Positions 7,013 to 15,051 are shown, counted from the first letter of the stretch. The stretch is DNA of 26,082 nucleotides from Thermoplasmata archaeon (GCA_021823085.1 JAKAPG010000005.1:1-26082); one strand, 5' to 3'. The notes: a model not told the origin generated them from the letters alone. Numbers and translations are program-made.

Positions 7013-8281
7013 GTGCCCCTCTCCGGCACGTCCCGCTGGTTCCTTTCGGCCGCCCAGGCGAACCTCGGGGTGGCCGGTGCGCTCGTCCTGATCGACCGGC
7101 AGTCGGGCGTCCTCAGCGACCAGTGGAACGTTCTGGTCTGGCTGCTGCTGGTCGGCTTTTTCGGGTGCACCACCCTCGGCTTCTCTCTCCACCTGTTTCC
7201 GGCCGTGGCTCGCCGCCGGTTACCGAGAGACCCGCTCCGCGGGGCGGCCTTCGTCCTGATGGAGGCCAGCGTTGCACTGGGCGCGTACGCGCTCTACGAA
7301 GCAGGATCGTTGCCGGCGCGCGGGTCCCTGTTCAGCCTCGCCGCTGCCCTCATGGTAATCGCGGTGGCGGTGACCTTGCAATCGCTGTTGCGGGCGGTCG
7401 CCGGGCCCCGTGTGACCGGCCCCAGTCCCGAGACGCGGGCCGGGGACTTCGTCACGGTCCCGCTGTTCCTGCTGTCCTGGAGCGCCGCGCTGGGCTCGGG
7501 GGTCCTGTTCGCGCTCTCCGGGCTCTGGGTTGGCCCCGGGTTCGGATGGTGGCTCGCCGCTGTGCATCTCTTCGTGCTCGGCCATGCCACCGTGCTCGTG
7601 GCGGCGGTCCTCCTCCGGTTCGTCCCCCGCTCGGTCGACAGGGACCCGCCCCACGCCGCCGTGTTCGGTGTCGCGACCCTCGGCGGTCTGGGCGGGGTGC
7701 TCGTGCCGGTCGGCATGCTGCTCGTTCCTCCGCGGCCGATGGTCCTCCTCCTCGCGCTGGCCGGCCCCGAAGCCGCGTTCGCGGCCGTGCTGTTTGGCCT
7801 GTTAATCTACCTCGCGAGCCGAGCGAAGGCGCCCCGGCGACAGGTCGGGCTCAGCCTGTCGGCGGTGGGGTTCCTTCTCATCGGGGGAGCCATCGGCCTC
7901 GGGATGGTTGCGGATTTGAACTCCCAGCCTGTGATTTCGCATGCCCTCATCAACGTGCTCGGCTTCCTCGGACTCACGATCCTGGTCATGTGGTTCGGGA
8001 TGATCGCCCCCTTCCAGCGGATATCGCACGCTTGGACCCGGCGGATGCTCTGGGCGATCGCCGGGGTCTGGCTGGTTGCCGTGGTCGTGCTGGCGGCGGT
8101 CGGTGCCCTGGCCGGCGCTCCGCCGACCTGGGGGCCGGCGCTCGGGGGCGCCCTGCTGTTGGGCGTCGCGGCGGCGTGGGGTGCGGGAACGATTCCGGTG
8201 CTGTTCCCGTCGGTCAACCCGCTCCCGGGGTTGACCTCCGAACGGATCCGCGTCCTGAGGGACCGATGGAGCCGCCGTTGA
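7013..8281 (+). CDS. 12-TM membrane protein, NnrS / heme-copper-oxidase-like
   Basis: This 422-residue protein is nearly all membrane, with about 12 hydrophobic segments. Histidines sit at helix ends in heme-protein-like places: 'FSLHLFPAVARR', 'AAVHLFVLGHATVLVAAVLL' and 'QPVISHALINVLGFLG'. This layout resembles NnrS and the catalytic subunit of heme-copper oxidases, which bind heme and react with O2 or NO. It lacks an obvious complete CuB histidine set, so oxidase activity should not be assumed. GTG at 7013 follows GGGAGG. The gene end overlaps the start of the hemerythrin gene by 16 bp, implying translational coupling and a common role in gas binding or detoxification. Confidence 0.7.
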   Translation: MPLSGTSRWFLSAAQANLGVAGALVLIDRQSGVLSDQWNVLVWLLLVGFFGCTTLGFSLHLFPAVARRRLPRDPLRGAAFVLMEASVALGAYALYEAGSLPARGSLFSLAAALMVIAVAVTLQSLLRAVAGPRVTGPSPETRAGDFVTVPLFLLSWSAALGSGVLFALSGLWVGPGFGWWLAAVHLFVLGHATVLVAAVLLRFVPRSVDRDPPHAAVFGVATLGGLGGVLVPVGMLLVPPRPMVLLLALAGPEAAFAAVLFGLLIYLASRAKAPRRQVGLSLSAVGFLLIGGAIGLGMVADLNSQPVISHALINVLGFLGLTILVMWFGMIAPFQRISHAWTRRMLWAIAGVWLVAVVVLAAVGALAGAPPTWGPALGGALLLGVAAAWGAGTIPVLFPSVNPLPGLTSERIRVLRDRWSRR

Positions 8282-8721
8282 ACGGCCCTGCCATGCGGAT
8301 CTGCGGGCGCATGAAGGGAGACCACCAGGACCTCGACGAACGCTGGACGCGGTTTGATGCGACGCCCGCATCGGACCTGGCCGCCCGGAGGATGCTGTTC
8401 GCATCGTTCCGAAGCGACCTGCTCCACCACATCCGTATCGAGGAGGATACGCTGTTCCCCCGGATGATCGAGACCGACCCCGGTCAACGGACCCTCGTGG
8501 AGCGGCTGCTCGAGGAGCACGAGCGGATCCGAGACGTCCTGCGCCGGATCGCGGAGGCGCTCGAGAGCGGCACCGGACCCATCGACGAGCTGAGCTTCGA
8601 GCTCGTGAACGAGCTCGGAGAGCACAACGCCCGAGAGGAGGCCACCGCCTATCCCTGGCTCGATGATCATCTGAGCCCATCGGAGACCGCCGAGATGATC
8701 CGACGGCTCGAGGATCGGTAA
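8266..8721 (+). CDS. Hemerythrin-like (HHE) protein
   Basis: This is a 151-residue four-helix-bundle diiron protein. The expected ligands are visible: 'KGDHQDL' (helix 1 His), 'LLHHIRIEEDTLFPRM' (HxxxE of helix 2), 'LLEEHERIRDVL' (helix 3 His) and 'LGEHNAREEATAYPWL' (HxxxE of helix 4). Family members bind O2, NO or iron, or sense redox state. ATG 8266 overlaps the upstream membrane-protein gene by 16 bp; a second ATG at 8293 also keeps the whole domain. The coupling with a heme-copper-like membrane protein supports a role in O2/NO handling. Confidence 0.88.
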   Translation: MEPPLNGPAMRICGRMKGDHQDLDERWTRFDATPASDLAARRMLFASFRSDLLHHIRIEEDTLFPRMIETDPGQRTLVERLLEEHERIRDVLRRIAEALESGTGPIDELSFELVNELGEHNAREEATAYPWLDDHLSPSETAEMIRRLEDR

Positions 8722-8745
8722 CGTCCGGGCGAGGACTCGTTCGGC

Positions 8746-9207
8746 TTACCGGGCGGAGCCTCCGGGCGCGTCCTGCGGCCGCCCCGAAAGAGCCTCCGGG
8801 CCCATCACCGCCTGGGCCACCCCATAGAAGGTCGTGGCCGCGATGAAGGCGACGGCCATCGAGAACGACTCGAGGTTGTCCGCGAACCCGGACTCGACGA
8901 ACGCGATTCCCGAAGCGCTGGCCCATAGGATCGAGAGGAGCCCGCCGAGGGCCATCCATCGGAGCGCTCGTGACGCCGTCGGGTGCATCGATCCCACCAG
9001 GATGGCGCTCCCGAGCGCCACCAGGATCGCCGCGAGCGCATAGTGGGCCGTCAGTACCGGATCGCCCCCGTAGGCAAGGGCGACAACCAAGTCACGGGTC
9101 CGCGGGAACGAGCCGAAGAGGTTCACCCAGATCCCGAGCAGGAACTGCGCCGCGAGGGCGACGACGACCGTTCGCGTGAGCCGTATCAGCCGGTGGGAAG
9201 TGGACAT
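8746..9207 (-). CDS. Four-TM membrane protein, function unknown
   Basis: This 153-residue protein has about four hydrophobic helices. Helix 1 is around 'VVVALAAQFLLGIWVNLFGS', helix 2 around 'LTAHYALAAILVALGSAILV', and two more follow. A histidine in helix 2 and the loop 'GIWVNLFGSFP' recall small archaeal cytochrome-b-like or terminal-oxidase accessory proteins, but I cannot assign a family. ATG 9207 is preferred; longer in-frame GTG starts would overlap the upstream gene. It lies 32 bp downstream of the glycosyltransferase on the same strand and is probably co-transcribed. It converges on the hemerythrin gene. Confidence 0.7.
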   Translation of the reverse strand: MSTSHRLIRLTRTVVVALAAQFLLGIWVNLFGSFPRTRDLVVALAYGGDPVLTAHYALAAILVALGSAILVGSMHPTASRALRWMALGGLLSILWASASGIAFVESGFADNLESFSMAVAFIAATTFYGVAQAVMGPEALSGRPQDAPGGSAR

Positions 9208-9239
9208 TCGGCCCGTTACGACACTCACACGACGCCGGA

Positions 9240-10505
9240 TTAAGCCCTCCCGGTACGACCCAAGACCGTCCGGTAGCAGTCGAGCATCTGGGCGGCCATG
9301 CGTTCCGTGGAGGCTTGCTCGACCACCCACGAGCGGCCGAGATCCGAAAATCGCGCGGCGAGGGCCCGGTCGGTGAGCAGACGCTCGATCGCGCGAGCGA
9401 GGCCCTGGGTGTCGTCCGGGTCCACGATGAGGCCAACCTCGGACCTCCGCGCGATCTCTCCCGGACCGCCTCGAGAACTCACCACGGCGGTCGCCCCCGA
9501 GGCCATCGCCTCGAGGAGCGCGACGGAGGAGGTGTCGGATCGGGACGGAAGGACGAAGATCGAACTCTGGGACAGGAGGGCAGGCTTGTCCTCCTCCGGA
9601 ACCACTCCCACGAAGCGGACCCTTCCGGTGAGCCGCGGGCTCTTCCGCAGGCGAGCCGCCAGGGCCGGCCCCTCGGGTCCCTCGCCGCCCAGCACGCCGA
9701 CCCAAGAGAGTCCCGAGTCGACCTGCTCCAGCGCATCGAGGACCCGGTTCGCGCCCTTGTCCTGGGTGAGCCGGCCGAGGAAGGTGATGAGACGATCATT
9801 CGGCCGGCCGATGCGACGCCGCCAGTCGGGCGCGTGGATCCCCGGTCGGAACCGCTCGGTGTCCACGCCGTTGACGACCAACCGTGGAACCGCGGACGGG
9901 CGAGTGCCGGTCCGCGGCAGCAGCGCCGAGCGCGCGGCTTCCGAGGGCGCCGTGGCAAGGTCCGAGCGGCGGCAGATATCGATGCTGAAACGCGACCATG
10001 CTCGGAAGAACGCCCGAGAGAGCGCGTTCGAACCGGTTGCTCGGAGCAGGTCCGTAAGGTTCGTGTGATACGTGCCGATCGTCGGACAGCGCCAGCGGCG
10101 CGCCGCCAGCCAGCCGGCGAGTCCCACGAACCCCGGCGTGTGAATGTGGACGAGGTCGAAGTCGCGGCGGCGCCTTAGGAGGACAGTCCAGGGAGTGAGG
10201 GCGATCCGGTACTGCGGGTAGCTCGGAGCGGAGATAGAACGGTAGCGACGAACGGCGAGGCCATCCGGTCGGGTCTCCGAGCGCGGAAGGCCCGGAGATC
10301 TCACCGTGAAGATGGTAACGGCATTCCCCTGCCGGAGGAGGGCCCGCGCCAGGGTGTCGGTCACCTGGGACACCCCGTCGTGCGCAGGGACGAATGTGTC
10401 GGTGAAGAACGCGACCCGCAGCGGTGGCGGGGCAGGCCCGTCGGGATCCTGCCCCCGACCGATCCCGCTCCCCGGCGGGCCCGGGGGAACTATCGAACCA
10501 CCCAT
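9240..10505 (-). CDS. GT4-family glycosyltransferase
   Basis: This 421-residue retaining glycosyltransferase of the GT-B fold acts at the cytoplasmic face of the membrane. The N-terminal domain begins 'LRVAFFTDTFVPAHDGVSQV' (the acceptor-side glycine loop of GT4) and has 'DLVHIHTPGFVGLAG' and 'GTYHTNLTDLL'. The C-terminal domain carries 'ITFLGRLTQDKGANRVLDAL', 'GGEGPEGPAL', 'FVLPSRSDTSSVALLEAMAS' (the E-x7-E region) and 'VVSSRGGPGEIAR'. The pattern fits GDP-mannose-dependent mannosyltransferases that build glycolipids or N-glycans, but the donor is not shown. ATG 10505 begins a Pro-rich leader; the domain starts ~30 residues in. It is followed closely by the small membrane protein at 8746-9207. 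Confidence 0.9.
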   Translation of the reverse strand: MGGSIVPPGPPGSGIGRGQDPDGPAPPPLRVAFFTDTFVPAHDGVSQVTDTLARALLRQGNAVTIFTVRSPGLPRSETRPDGLAVRRYRSISAPSYPQYRIALTPWTVLLRRRRDFDLVHIHTPGFVGLAGWLAARRWRCPTIGTYHTNLTDLLRATGSNALSRAFFRAWSRFSIDICRRSDLATAPSEAARSALLPRTGTRPSAVPRLVVNGVDTERFRPGIHAPDWRRRIGRPNDRLITFLGRLTQDKGANRVLDALEQVDSGLSWVGVLGGEGPEGPALAARLRKSPRLTGRVRFVGVVPEEDKPALLSQSSIFVLPSRSDTSSVALLEAMASGATAVVSSRGGPGEIARRSEVGLIVDPDDTQGLARAIERLLTDRALAARFSDLGRSWVVEQASTERMAAQMLDCYRTVLGRTGRA

Positions 10506-10653
10506 CGTTCTCAATCCAGGCCCTCCGTTCGATGCTGCTTCAACGGATTCGATCGGTCCGGTATCCTCGCCCGCGCGCGGGAGCCGACCCGGTGACCCCG
10601 TCGTCCCGCCGGAGGCCGGATCCGCAACAGGAGCCCCACCGAGCACCCCGGCT

Positions 10654-11412
10654 CTATCCGGCAACTGACCTTGAACCTCGTCCTGCCTCGGACCGACACG
10701 AGGCGCGTGGACCCTCGTCCGAGGGGCCCGCGGGTCGCGGCGTCCCCCAATCGGCCGGCCCGAAAAATCGGAGACCTCGTGGGATGGGTGGACCGCGCCG
10801 TAGATGCGGCCCGCGATCCCATCGCGATCGTGCGGTCCGTGGACCGTCCCACGCCCCGGTGCCGGCCGAAGGCAAGTACCGGGCGGTGCTCGCTTCTGGG
10901 GCCCGTCCGGTCCCCGCGCGGTCGTCGAGCTCGCCTCGAAGCTCGCGCGGGACGGGTGCGGGGAACGCCGACGTAACCGACGTAAGGCAGGCGAGCGGGT
11001 GCTTCTCCTCGAGCCCGGGCTCGGCCCGGTCCGCGCCGGCTAGTCCGGTCCACGGTTCCGCGACCAGCTCCCGAGCGCCGGGATCCCCGGCCGACCACCG
11101 GTCGACTACCCCCAACAGAGCCCGGGCGGACTGCCGGGGCTGGGCGTGGTTCGCTCGGACCCGGTCGAGGGATATGGTACACTCGGGAGGGGGCACGGCC
11201 TTCGCATCGGGCCAGAGCTCCCAATCGAACTGGTGGGCGTGCACGCGGTGGAGGCATGAATCCAGGAGCCCTACGCCGATCCGAGCGGCGCCCGACGACA
11301 CCGGCGCCCCGGACTGGATCCCTTCGCCCAGTTCGAAGAGGCGGTTCGACCGATCCTCGATAAACTCGTGTTCGCGTTGCAGTGTCCCGATCGCCTCCGG
11401 CTCCGGCCCCAT
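10654..11412 (-). CDS. Divergent hemerythrin-like protein with degenerate ligands and a disordered tail
   Basis: The first ~140 of 252 residues follow the hemerythrin plan: 'LQREHEFIEDRSNRL' (helix 1), 'LDSCLHRVHAHQFDWELWPD' (helix 2), 'LDRVRANHAQPRQSARALL' (helix 3) and, where helix 4 is expected, 'GLEEKHPLACL'. The standard HxxxE pairs of helices 2 and 4 are not intact, so diiron binding is doubtful. The remaining ~100 residues are Arg/Gly/Pro-rich, which may mean disorder or that the natural end was lost to a frameshift. ATG 11412 is well supported by GGGAGGGA just upstream. A CCGAA-N4-TTCGG dyad lies 63 bp upstream of the start, shared with other genes of the cluster. Confidence 0.5.
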   Translation of the reverse strand: MGPEPEAIGTLQREHEFIEDRSNRLFELGEGIQSGAPVSSGAARIGVGLLDSCLHRVHAHQFDWELWPDAKAVPPPECTISLDRVRANHAQPRQSARALLGVVDRWSAGDPGARELVAEPWTGLAGADRAEPGLEEKHPLACLTSVTSAFPAPVPRELRGELDDRAGTGRAPEASTARYLPSAGTGAWDGPRTARSRWDRGPHLRRGPPIPRGLRFFGPADWGTPRPAGPSDEGPRASCRSEAGRGSRSVAG

Positions 11413-11474
11413 AAAATCCCTCCCCGCTCGCGCTCCTCGAAAGTCGCAGGTAGGCGTCCTCGAAGCGTCGCTCG

Positions 11475-11488
11475 CCGAAGCGGTTCGG
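11475..11488. promoter_or_regulatory. CCGAA-N4-TTCGG dyad, site 1
   Basis: Perfect dyad CCGAA GCGG TTCGG, 63 bp upstream of the minus-strand start at 11412. One of four identical-format sites in the cluster; probable operator. Confidence 0.65.
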
Positions 11489-11600
11489 TCGTTGGAGCGC
11501 ATCCCGGACGGCACGGCAGTGGGACAGAGCTCGAGGGGTGATTGGTGGCCCCGCGTCGACCCGCACGCGCCGTCCCCCAGCGCGCGGCGGTCGGCGAGAG

Positions 11601-11616
11601 GGGCCCATATGGGCCC
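11601..11616. promoter_or_regulatory. 16-bp perfect palindrome
   Basis: GGGCCCATATGGGCCC reads identically on both strands. It lies 59 bp upstream of the ATG at 11675, with an AT core at its centre. It could be an operator, but no second copy was noticed in the window. Confidence 0.4.
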
Positions 11617-11674
11617 TAGCCGCTTCGGGAGATGGCTTAGGTCCACGCTCGAGGTTTGGGGGTGACGGTGGCGG

Positions 11675-11869
11675 ATGACGCATGACTGCACGTTCTGCAC
11701 CTGCGTCACCTGCTGCCTGTGGGAGGAAGGGGTCCACAACTTCCGCCACAGGGGCCCCGTTCGTACGTGCGCGTGCGAGCGATGTCCGCAGGAACGCCCC
11801 CTCTACCCGGACCGCCGGGCGCGGACGGCCGCGATGAACAGCCCGTTGCCGCGCTCGTCTCCCGATTGA
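11675..11869 (+). CDS. Small cysteine-rich protein, possibly zinc-binding
   Basis: This 64-residue protein opens with eight cysteines in its first 37 residues: 'CTFCTCVTCC' then 'RTCACERCPQE', with histidines between. Such density suggests a metal-binding knuckle or ribbon (zinc or Fe-S) rather than chance coding. The last ~20 residues are low complexity. ATG 11675 is preceded by a purine-rich GGGGGTGACGGTGG. A perfect palindrome lies 59 bp upstream. It is isolated between two minus-strand genes. I know no family for it, and a non-coding explanation remains possible in DNA this GC-rich. Confidence 0.45.
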   Translation: MTHDCTFCTCVTCCLWEEGVHNFRHRGPVRTCACERCPQERPLYPDRRARTAAMNSPLPRSSPD

Positions 11870-11980
11870 CCGCTTCGGAAGCCCCACCTCTCTGATGGCC
11901 ACGAAGCTCGCACCGAGCCCGGAACTCGGGTCGATGCCGCCGCCGTGCCTCCTAGCCTAAGATCGGCGCCCGAGAACGGC

Positions 11981-12514
11981 CTAGGGAGACCCCCGTGCCT
12001 TCGACAGAGTCCCCGGATTGGAGAATTCTGACCCCCTGAGGGCGGGGTCCGAGCGTCCTGCGAACGGGACGATCGTTCCGAGAACGCCGGCGCCGAAGAC
12101 GAGGAACGATCCCGAGATCAGGGCCAGGAACGCGTAGGCCACCTCCCCTTCGGGCACGGCCAAGGAGATCGCCAGATAGCCGACCAGCCCAACGTTGGCG
12201 AGTACCAGGTGGAGGCGCGGGAGCAGACGCGGGCGCAGGAGGACGCGCAGATGGTTCGGGATGATGATCACGCTGACGCCGCTGATCATGAGTCCCACCC
12301 AGCCGAACAGCGCGACGACATCGCGAACGTCCGTCGCATTGGCGGGGAGCGGAGGGATTCCGCCTCCGAGCGACCCGGTCGCGATGACGAACTGGAGCCC
12401 GCAGATCACCAGGAGGTAGGTCGTGCCGGCGAGGATCAGGCGCAGTCCGTCCTTGGAGGGGACACCCGGAGTCGAGCCGACCGGGAGAATCGGTCCTCTT
12501 CCATTCCCGCTCAT
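11981..12514 (-). CDS. Small NnrS-like / heme-copper-like membrane protein
   Basis: This 177-residue protein has four to five hydrophobic helices, for example 'LILAGTTYLLVICGLQFVIA', 'VVALFGWVGLMISGVSVIII' and 'AYAFLALISGSFLVFGAGVL'. The stretch 'IIIPNHLRVLLRPRLLPRLH' after a membrane helix resembles the His-containing helix ends of NnrS-like proteins, including the one at 7013, so it may be a half-size relative. The start ATG overlaps the stop of the upstream hemerythrin-like gene as ATGA, a sign of translational coupling. The two proteins therefore probably work together at the membrane. The last ~25 residues are polar. Confidence 0.7.
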   Translation of the reverse strand: MSGNGRGPILPVGSTPGVPSKDGLRLILAGTTYLLVICGLQFVIATGSLGGGIPPLPANATDVRDVVALFGWVGLMISGVSVIIIPNHLRVLLRPRLLPRLHLVLANVGLVGYLAISLAVPEGEVAYAFLALISGSFLVFGAGVLGTIVPFAGRSDPALRGSEFSNPGTLSKARGSP

Positions 12515-13395
12515 GACAGTTGGGAGGGGACCGGGCCGCAACACGCCGCCACGGGCGGTTCGGTCGTGGTCCGCGTGCCGAGCTCCAGGTCGGTCCTGCC
12601 GGCCATCGTGCTCGGGACCGATCCTCCGGCGTTCCGATGGTCCGGGCACCAGAAATCGACGTCCACGACCACGAGCCGCTTGCCATCCTTGGAGGCGCGG
12701 GGGGCGGCCGGAACCAGCTTCCAACCGGCGGGCCCACGAATGCCCAAGTGGCCGTTCGCGGCAGGATAACCCTCGGCCGTCGCCCGCTGAGGACATCCGG
12801 GTTGCGCACACCGGATCGCGAGCAGAGCGGCGACCTTTCCGGGCGTCTCTCCAAGGTAGCGGTCTATATGTCGGTCCAGATCCCCGACCTGGCCCACGGT
12901 CCGGTCGAAACCGGTACGGACCCGTTGGGCTGCGTCCTCGGGCAAGGTCGCCCTAAGGCAGGAGAGCGGGTAGTCGTTCTCGTAGCGCACCTGCTCGTAC
13001 TCGTGCTGCGTGAACGCCTCGAGCTCCTTCACGAGCCCCGCCCGACCCATCGCGTCCCCCGCCGCCGCATACGCATCGACCGCCTTCTGGGCACGTGCGA
13101 TGCGTTCCGACAGCCCCCGGCGGTCCCGGCTGATCGCATCCAGGTGTTCGAAGCAGGTCGGCATCGCAACGGGACGGGCCTCGGGCTGGAGAGACTCGTC
13201 GAACCGACGCGCGTGGGCTCCCACGTACTGTGCGTATAGCCGCAGTCCTTCCGCGATCTCTCCCGGCGCGACGTCGGCCCCGTCGCTCAGGGATGTCGCG
13301 AACTCGGCCAGGCGCTCATCCAGCCGCCGGATCACGTCGTTCTCGCGCGCCATCTCATCCAATGGATCTGCCTCTTCGGGCCCCCCAACGGTCAT
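12511..13395 (-). CDS. Long hemerythrin-like protein with cysteine-rich C-terminal extension
   Basis: Residues 1-190 of 294 match the hemerythrin plan: 'DEMARENDVIRRLDERLAEF', 'YAQYVGAHARRFDESLQP', 'PTCFEHLDAISRDRRGLSER' and 'FTQHEYEQVRYENDYPLSCL'. In helix 1 the usual ligand His is replaced ('ENDVI' instead of EHxVI). The other positions keep His and acidic residues, so an altered diiron or mononuclear site is possible. The extension has 'CAQPGCP', 'FWCPDHRN' and 'AACCGP', which could form a zinc or redox site. ATG 13395 is used; the longer frame upstream has no coding character. It is co-transcribed with the small membrane protein (ATGA overlap). A CCGAA-N4-TTCGG site lies 59 bp upstream. 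Confidence 0.75.
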   Translation of the reverse strand: MTVGGPEEADPLDEMARENDVIRRLDERLAEFATSLSDGADVAPGEIAEGLRLYAQYVGAHARRFDESLQPEARPVAMPTCFEHLDAISRDRRGLSERIARAQKAVDAYAAAGDAMGRAGLVKELEAFTQHEYEQVRYENDYPLSCLRATLPEDAAQRVRTGFDRTVGQVGDLDRHIDRYLGETPGKVAALLAIRCAQPGCPQRATAEGYPAANGHLGIRGPAGWKLVPAAPRASKDGKRLVVVDVDFWCPDHRNAGGSVPSTMAGRTDLELGTRTTTEPPVAACCGPVPSQLS

Positions 13396-13453
13396 CGACC
13401 TCGCCCCTGTCTCCTCGGAAGAAAGCAGGCAGCGTCGCCGCGTAAACCGGTTG

Positions 13454-13467
13454 CCGAACGGCTTCGG
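13454..13467. promoter_or_regulatory. CCGAA-N4-TTCGG dyad, site 2
   Basis: CCGAA CGGC TTCGG in the 156-bp divergent region, 59 bp from the hemerythrin-like start (13395) and 85 bp from the regulator start (13552). It could control both genes. An adjacent AACCGGTT palindrome (13445-13452) lies next to it. Confidence 0.65.
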
Positions 13468-13516
13468 GCGGTGACTTCCCTCTCGATGCAAGGCAGAGGT
13501 GGAAGGATTTGGGCTC

Positions 13517-13529
13517 GAAATGAATATCC
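13517..13529 (+). promoter_or_regulatory. TATA-like box for the HTH_10 regulator
   Basis: AT-rich GAAATGAATATCC 23-35 bp upstream of the GTG at 13552. It supports that GTG as the start of a leaderless transcript. Confidence 0.45.
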
Positions 13530-13551
13530 CTCGGCACAGGTTCCCGAGCCC

Positions 13552-14274
13552 GTGAGCCTCCGACAGAGCCCGTCTCCCGGTGGCGGGCCGCCCGATGCCC
13601 GCCGGGAGCATCCGCACGCGCAGCCGGCGCCGAAGCTCGTCGACTTCTGCCGGCTTCGGGTTCCGCTTCCCGAATCGGCCTGGATCGCACGGTTCTCCCG
13701 TGAGTTCCCGAACGTCACGATCGAGGTGCTGAGCCGGTTGGACGTCGATCGGACTAGGAGCCTTACCGAGTTGAGGTTGCACATCCCCGAACCGGGACCG
13801 TGGGCGGACGAGATCCGGTCGCTTCCTAAGGTGAGCGGGGTGGAGGAACTCGGAGGAGCGCCGGGCCGGGTCCATCTCCGGGTGATGCATCGTACCTCCA
13901 CCTTCATCCCCATCTTCCGGGACCTCCGACTGATGCGTCGCTTCCCGTTCACCATCCGCGGGGGCGAAGCGACTTGGGTGATCGTCGCCTCCGCGTCCAA
14001 GCATCGAGCTCTGCTCTCCCGCCTTCAAGAGCAGGTTCCGACGGCGGTCATCGAGTCGGTCCGTCACAACGACCCGGAAGCCCCCACGGGGCTGCTCACG
14101 GTCCGTCAGGCGGAGCTGCTCCGGCGTGCGATGGCGGCCGGCTACTTCGAGGTTCCCCGAAAGATCACCCTCACTGCGCTCGCGAAGGAGATCGGTCTGG
14201 CTGCCTCGAGCCTCTCGGAGGGGTTGGCGATCGTCGAGAAGAAACTGCTGGAACGCCTCCCAACCCCAGAGTGA
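13552..14274 (+). CDS. HTH_10 (bacterio-opsin activator type) transcriptional regulator
   Basis: This 241-residue regulator has a C-terminal 'LTVRQAELLRRAMAAGYFEV' followed by 'ITLTALAKEIGLAASSLSEG', the signature of the archaeal Bat-like HTH_10 domain. The N-terminal ~170 residues form an alpha/beta sensor region of the kind found in this family, with no obvious PAS or GAF motif. Haloarchaeal relatives respond to oxygen, light or redox conditions. GTG 13552 is preferred because a TATA-like box lies ~25 bp upstream; longer starts exist at 13471 (GTG) and 13486 (ATG). It is divergent from the hemerythrin-like operon with a CCGAA-N4-TTCGG dyad between them, which makes it the natural candidate regulator of the cluster (inference). 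Confidence 0.85.
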   Translation: MSLRQSPSPGGGPPDARREHPHAQPAPKLVDFCRLRVPLPESAWIARFSREFPNVTIEVLSRLDVDRTRSLTELRLHIPEPGPWADEIRSLPKVSGVEELGGAPGRVHLRVMHRTSTFIPIFRDLRLMRRFPFTIRGGEATWVIVASASKHRALLSRLQEQVPTAVIESVRHNDPEAPTGLLTVRQAELLRRAMAAGYFEVPRKITLTALAKEIGLAASSLSEGLAIVEKKLLERLPTPE

Positions 14275-14615
14275 GTCGCGTCGGGCGCACCCCGATGGTG
14301 GATCGCCGATCCGGTGCGCGCGCAGCCCAGTCGGAGGCTGCGCCGGCCGTTCAACGCCAGGGGGCGCGAGCCCGAGGCCCCCGGATGTGCCGATAGCGGG
14401 CTCGGGATTTTCGCTTTCGGGTCCGATCGGTCTTGCGCTCCCACTCCGTCTCCGAGCGCGGCTTCGTCATCGATGGCGGCTCGCACATGCAAGGCGTTCC
14501 GGCCCGAATAGGCTTCCCGCCGAAGCGTTCCGCGGGATTCCGAGCGCCCGAGCGGAGCCTTGACGCGGCGCGGAATCGGTCCCGCGCGACGACTCGACCG
14601 GTCCCCGATCGGGTT
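14275..14615 (+). other. 341-bp intergenic stretch, nothing recognised
   Basis: No credible coding frame, RNA gene or repeat was seen downstream of the regulator. The right edge leads into the operator-like dyad at 14616 and the DUF2249 gene. Confidence 0.4.
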
Positions 14616-14629
14616 CCGAACCGTTTCGG
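14616..14629. promoter_or_regulatory. CCGAA-N4-TTCGG dyad, site 3
   Basis: CCGAA CCGT TTCGG ends 50 bp upstream of the DUF2249 ATG (14680). A weak AT-rich CAAGTTAGG follows at 14634-14642 and could be the TATA element, placing the dyad just upstream of the core promoter. Confidence 0.65.
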
Positions 14630-14679
14630 TGCCCAAGTTAGGTGGCCGGCTCCGGGTGACCTCTTGGAAGGGGTTCCCG

Positions 14680-15000
14680 ATGGCGACGACACAGAATTCT
14701 GCGCGGGCCTCGCGTACCCAAGCGGACGAACCGACTCCAGAGGCGATCCTCGATGTACGCGACGTCGCCCCCCCGAAACGGCATCCATTGATATTCGGAA
14801 CCTACGAGAGCTTGGGGCCGAACCAACGTTTTGTGCTGGTCAACGACCACGATCCGAAGCCCCTGTTCTACCAATTCCACGCCGAGCACACGGGCGAGTT
14901 CTCCTGGGAATACCTGGAGCAGGGACCGAAGACCTGGAGGATCCGTATCGGCAAGCGGAAGTCCTCCGCAGAACGGACCCCACTGCCCACGGCCCGCTGA
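14680..15000 (+). CDS. DUF2249-family small protein
   Basis: This 106-residue protein matches the DUF2249 pattern: 'ILDVRDVAPPKRHPLIFGTY' then 'FVLVNDHDPKPLFYQF', 'GEFSWEYLEQGPKTWRIRIG'. These proteins have a TusA/SirA-like ferredoxin fold and are often encoded beside hemerythrins and NO-related genes. The biochemical role is unsettled. ATG 14680 is preceded by GGAAGGGG. The N-terminal ~25 residues are a polar linker. It is followed 51 bp later by nnrS on the same strand, so an operon is likely, led by the dyad at 14616. Confidence 0.85.
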   Translation: MATTQNSARASRTQADEPTPEAILDVRDVAPPKRHPLIFGTYESLGPNQRFVLVNDHDPKPLFYQFHAEHTGEFSWEYLEQGPKTWRIRIGKRKSSAERTPLPTAR

Positions 15001-15051
15001 TCTCTTGCGGGGCACGCGGCGGGGAGTGGCTCGGCAGCCCTCTATGCTCCC

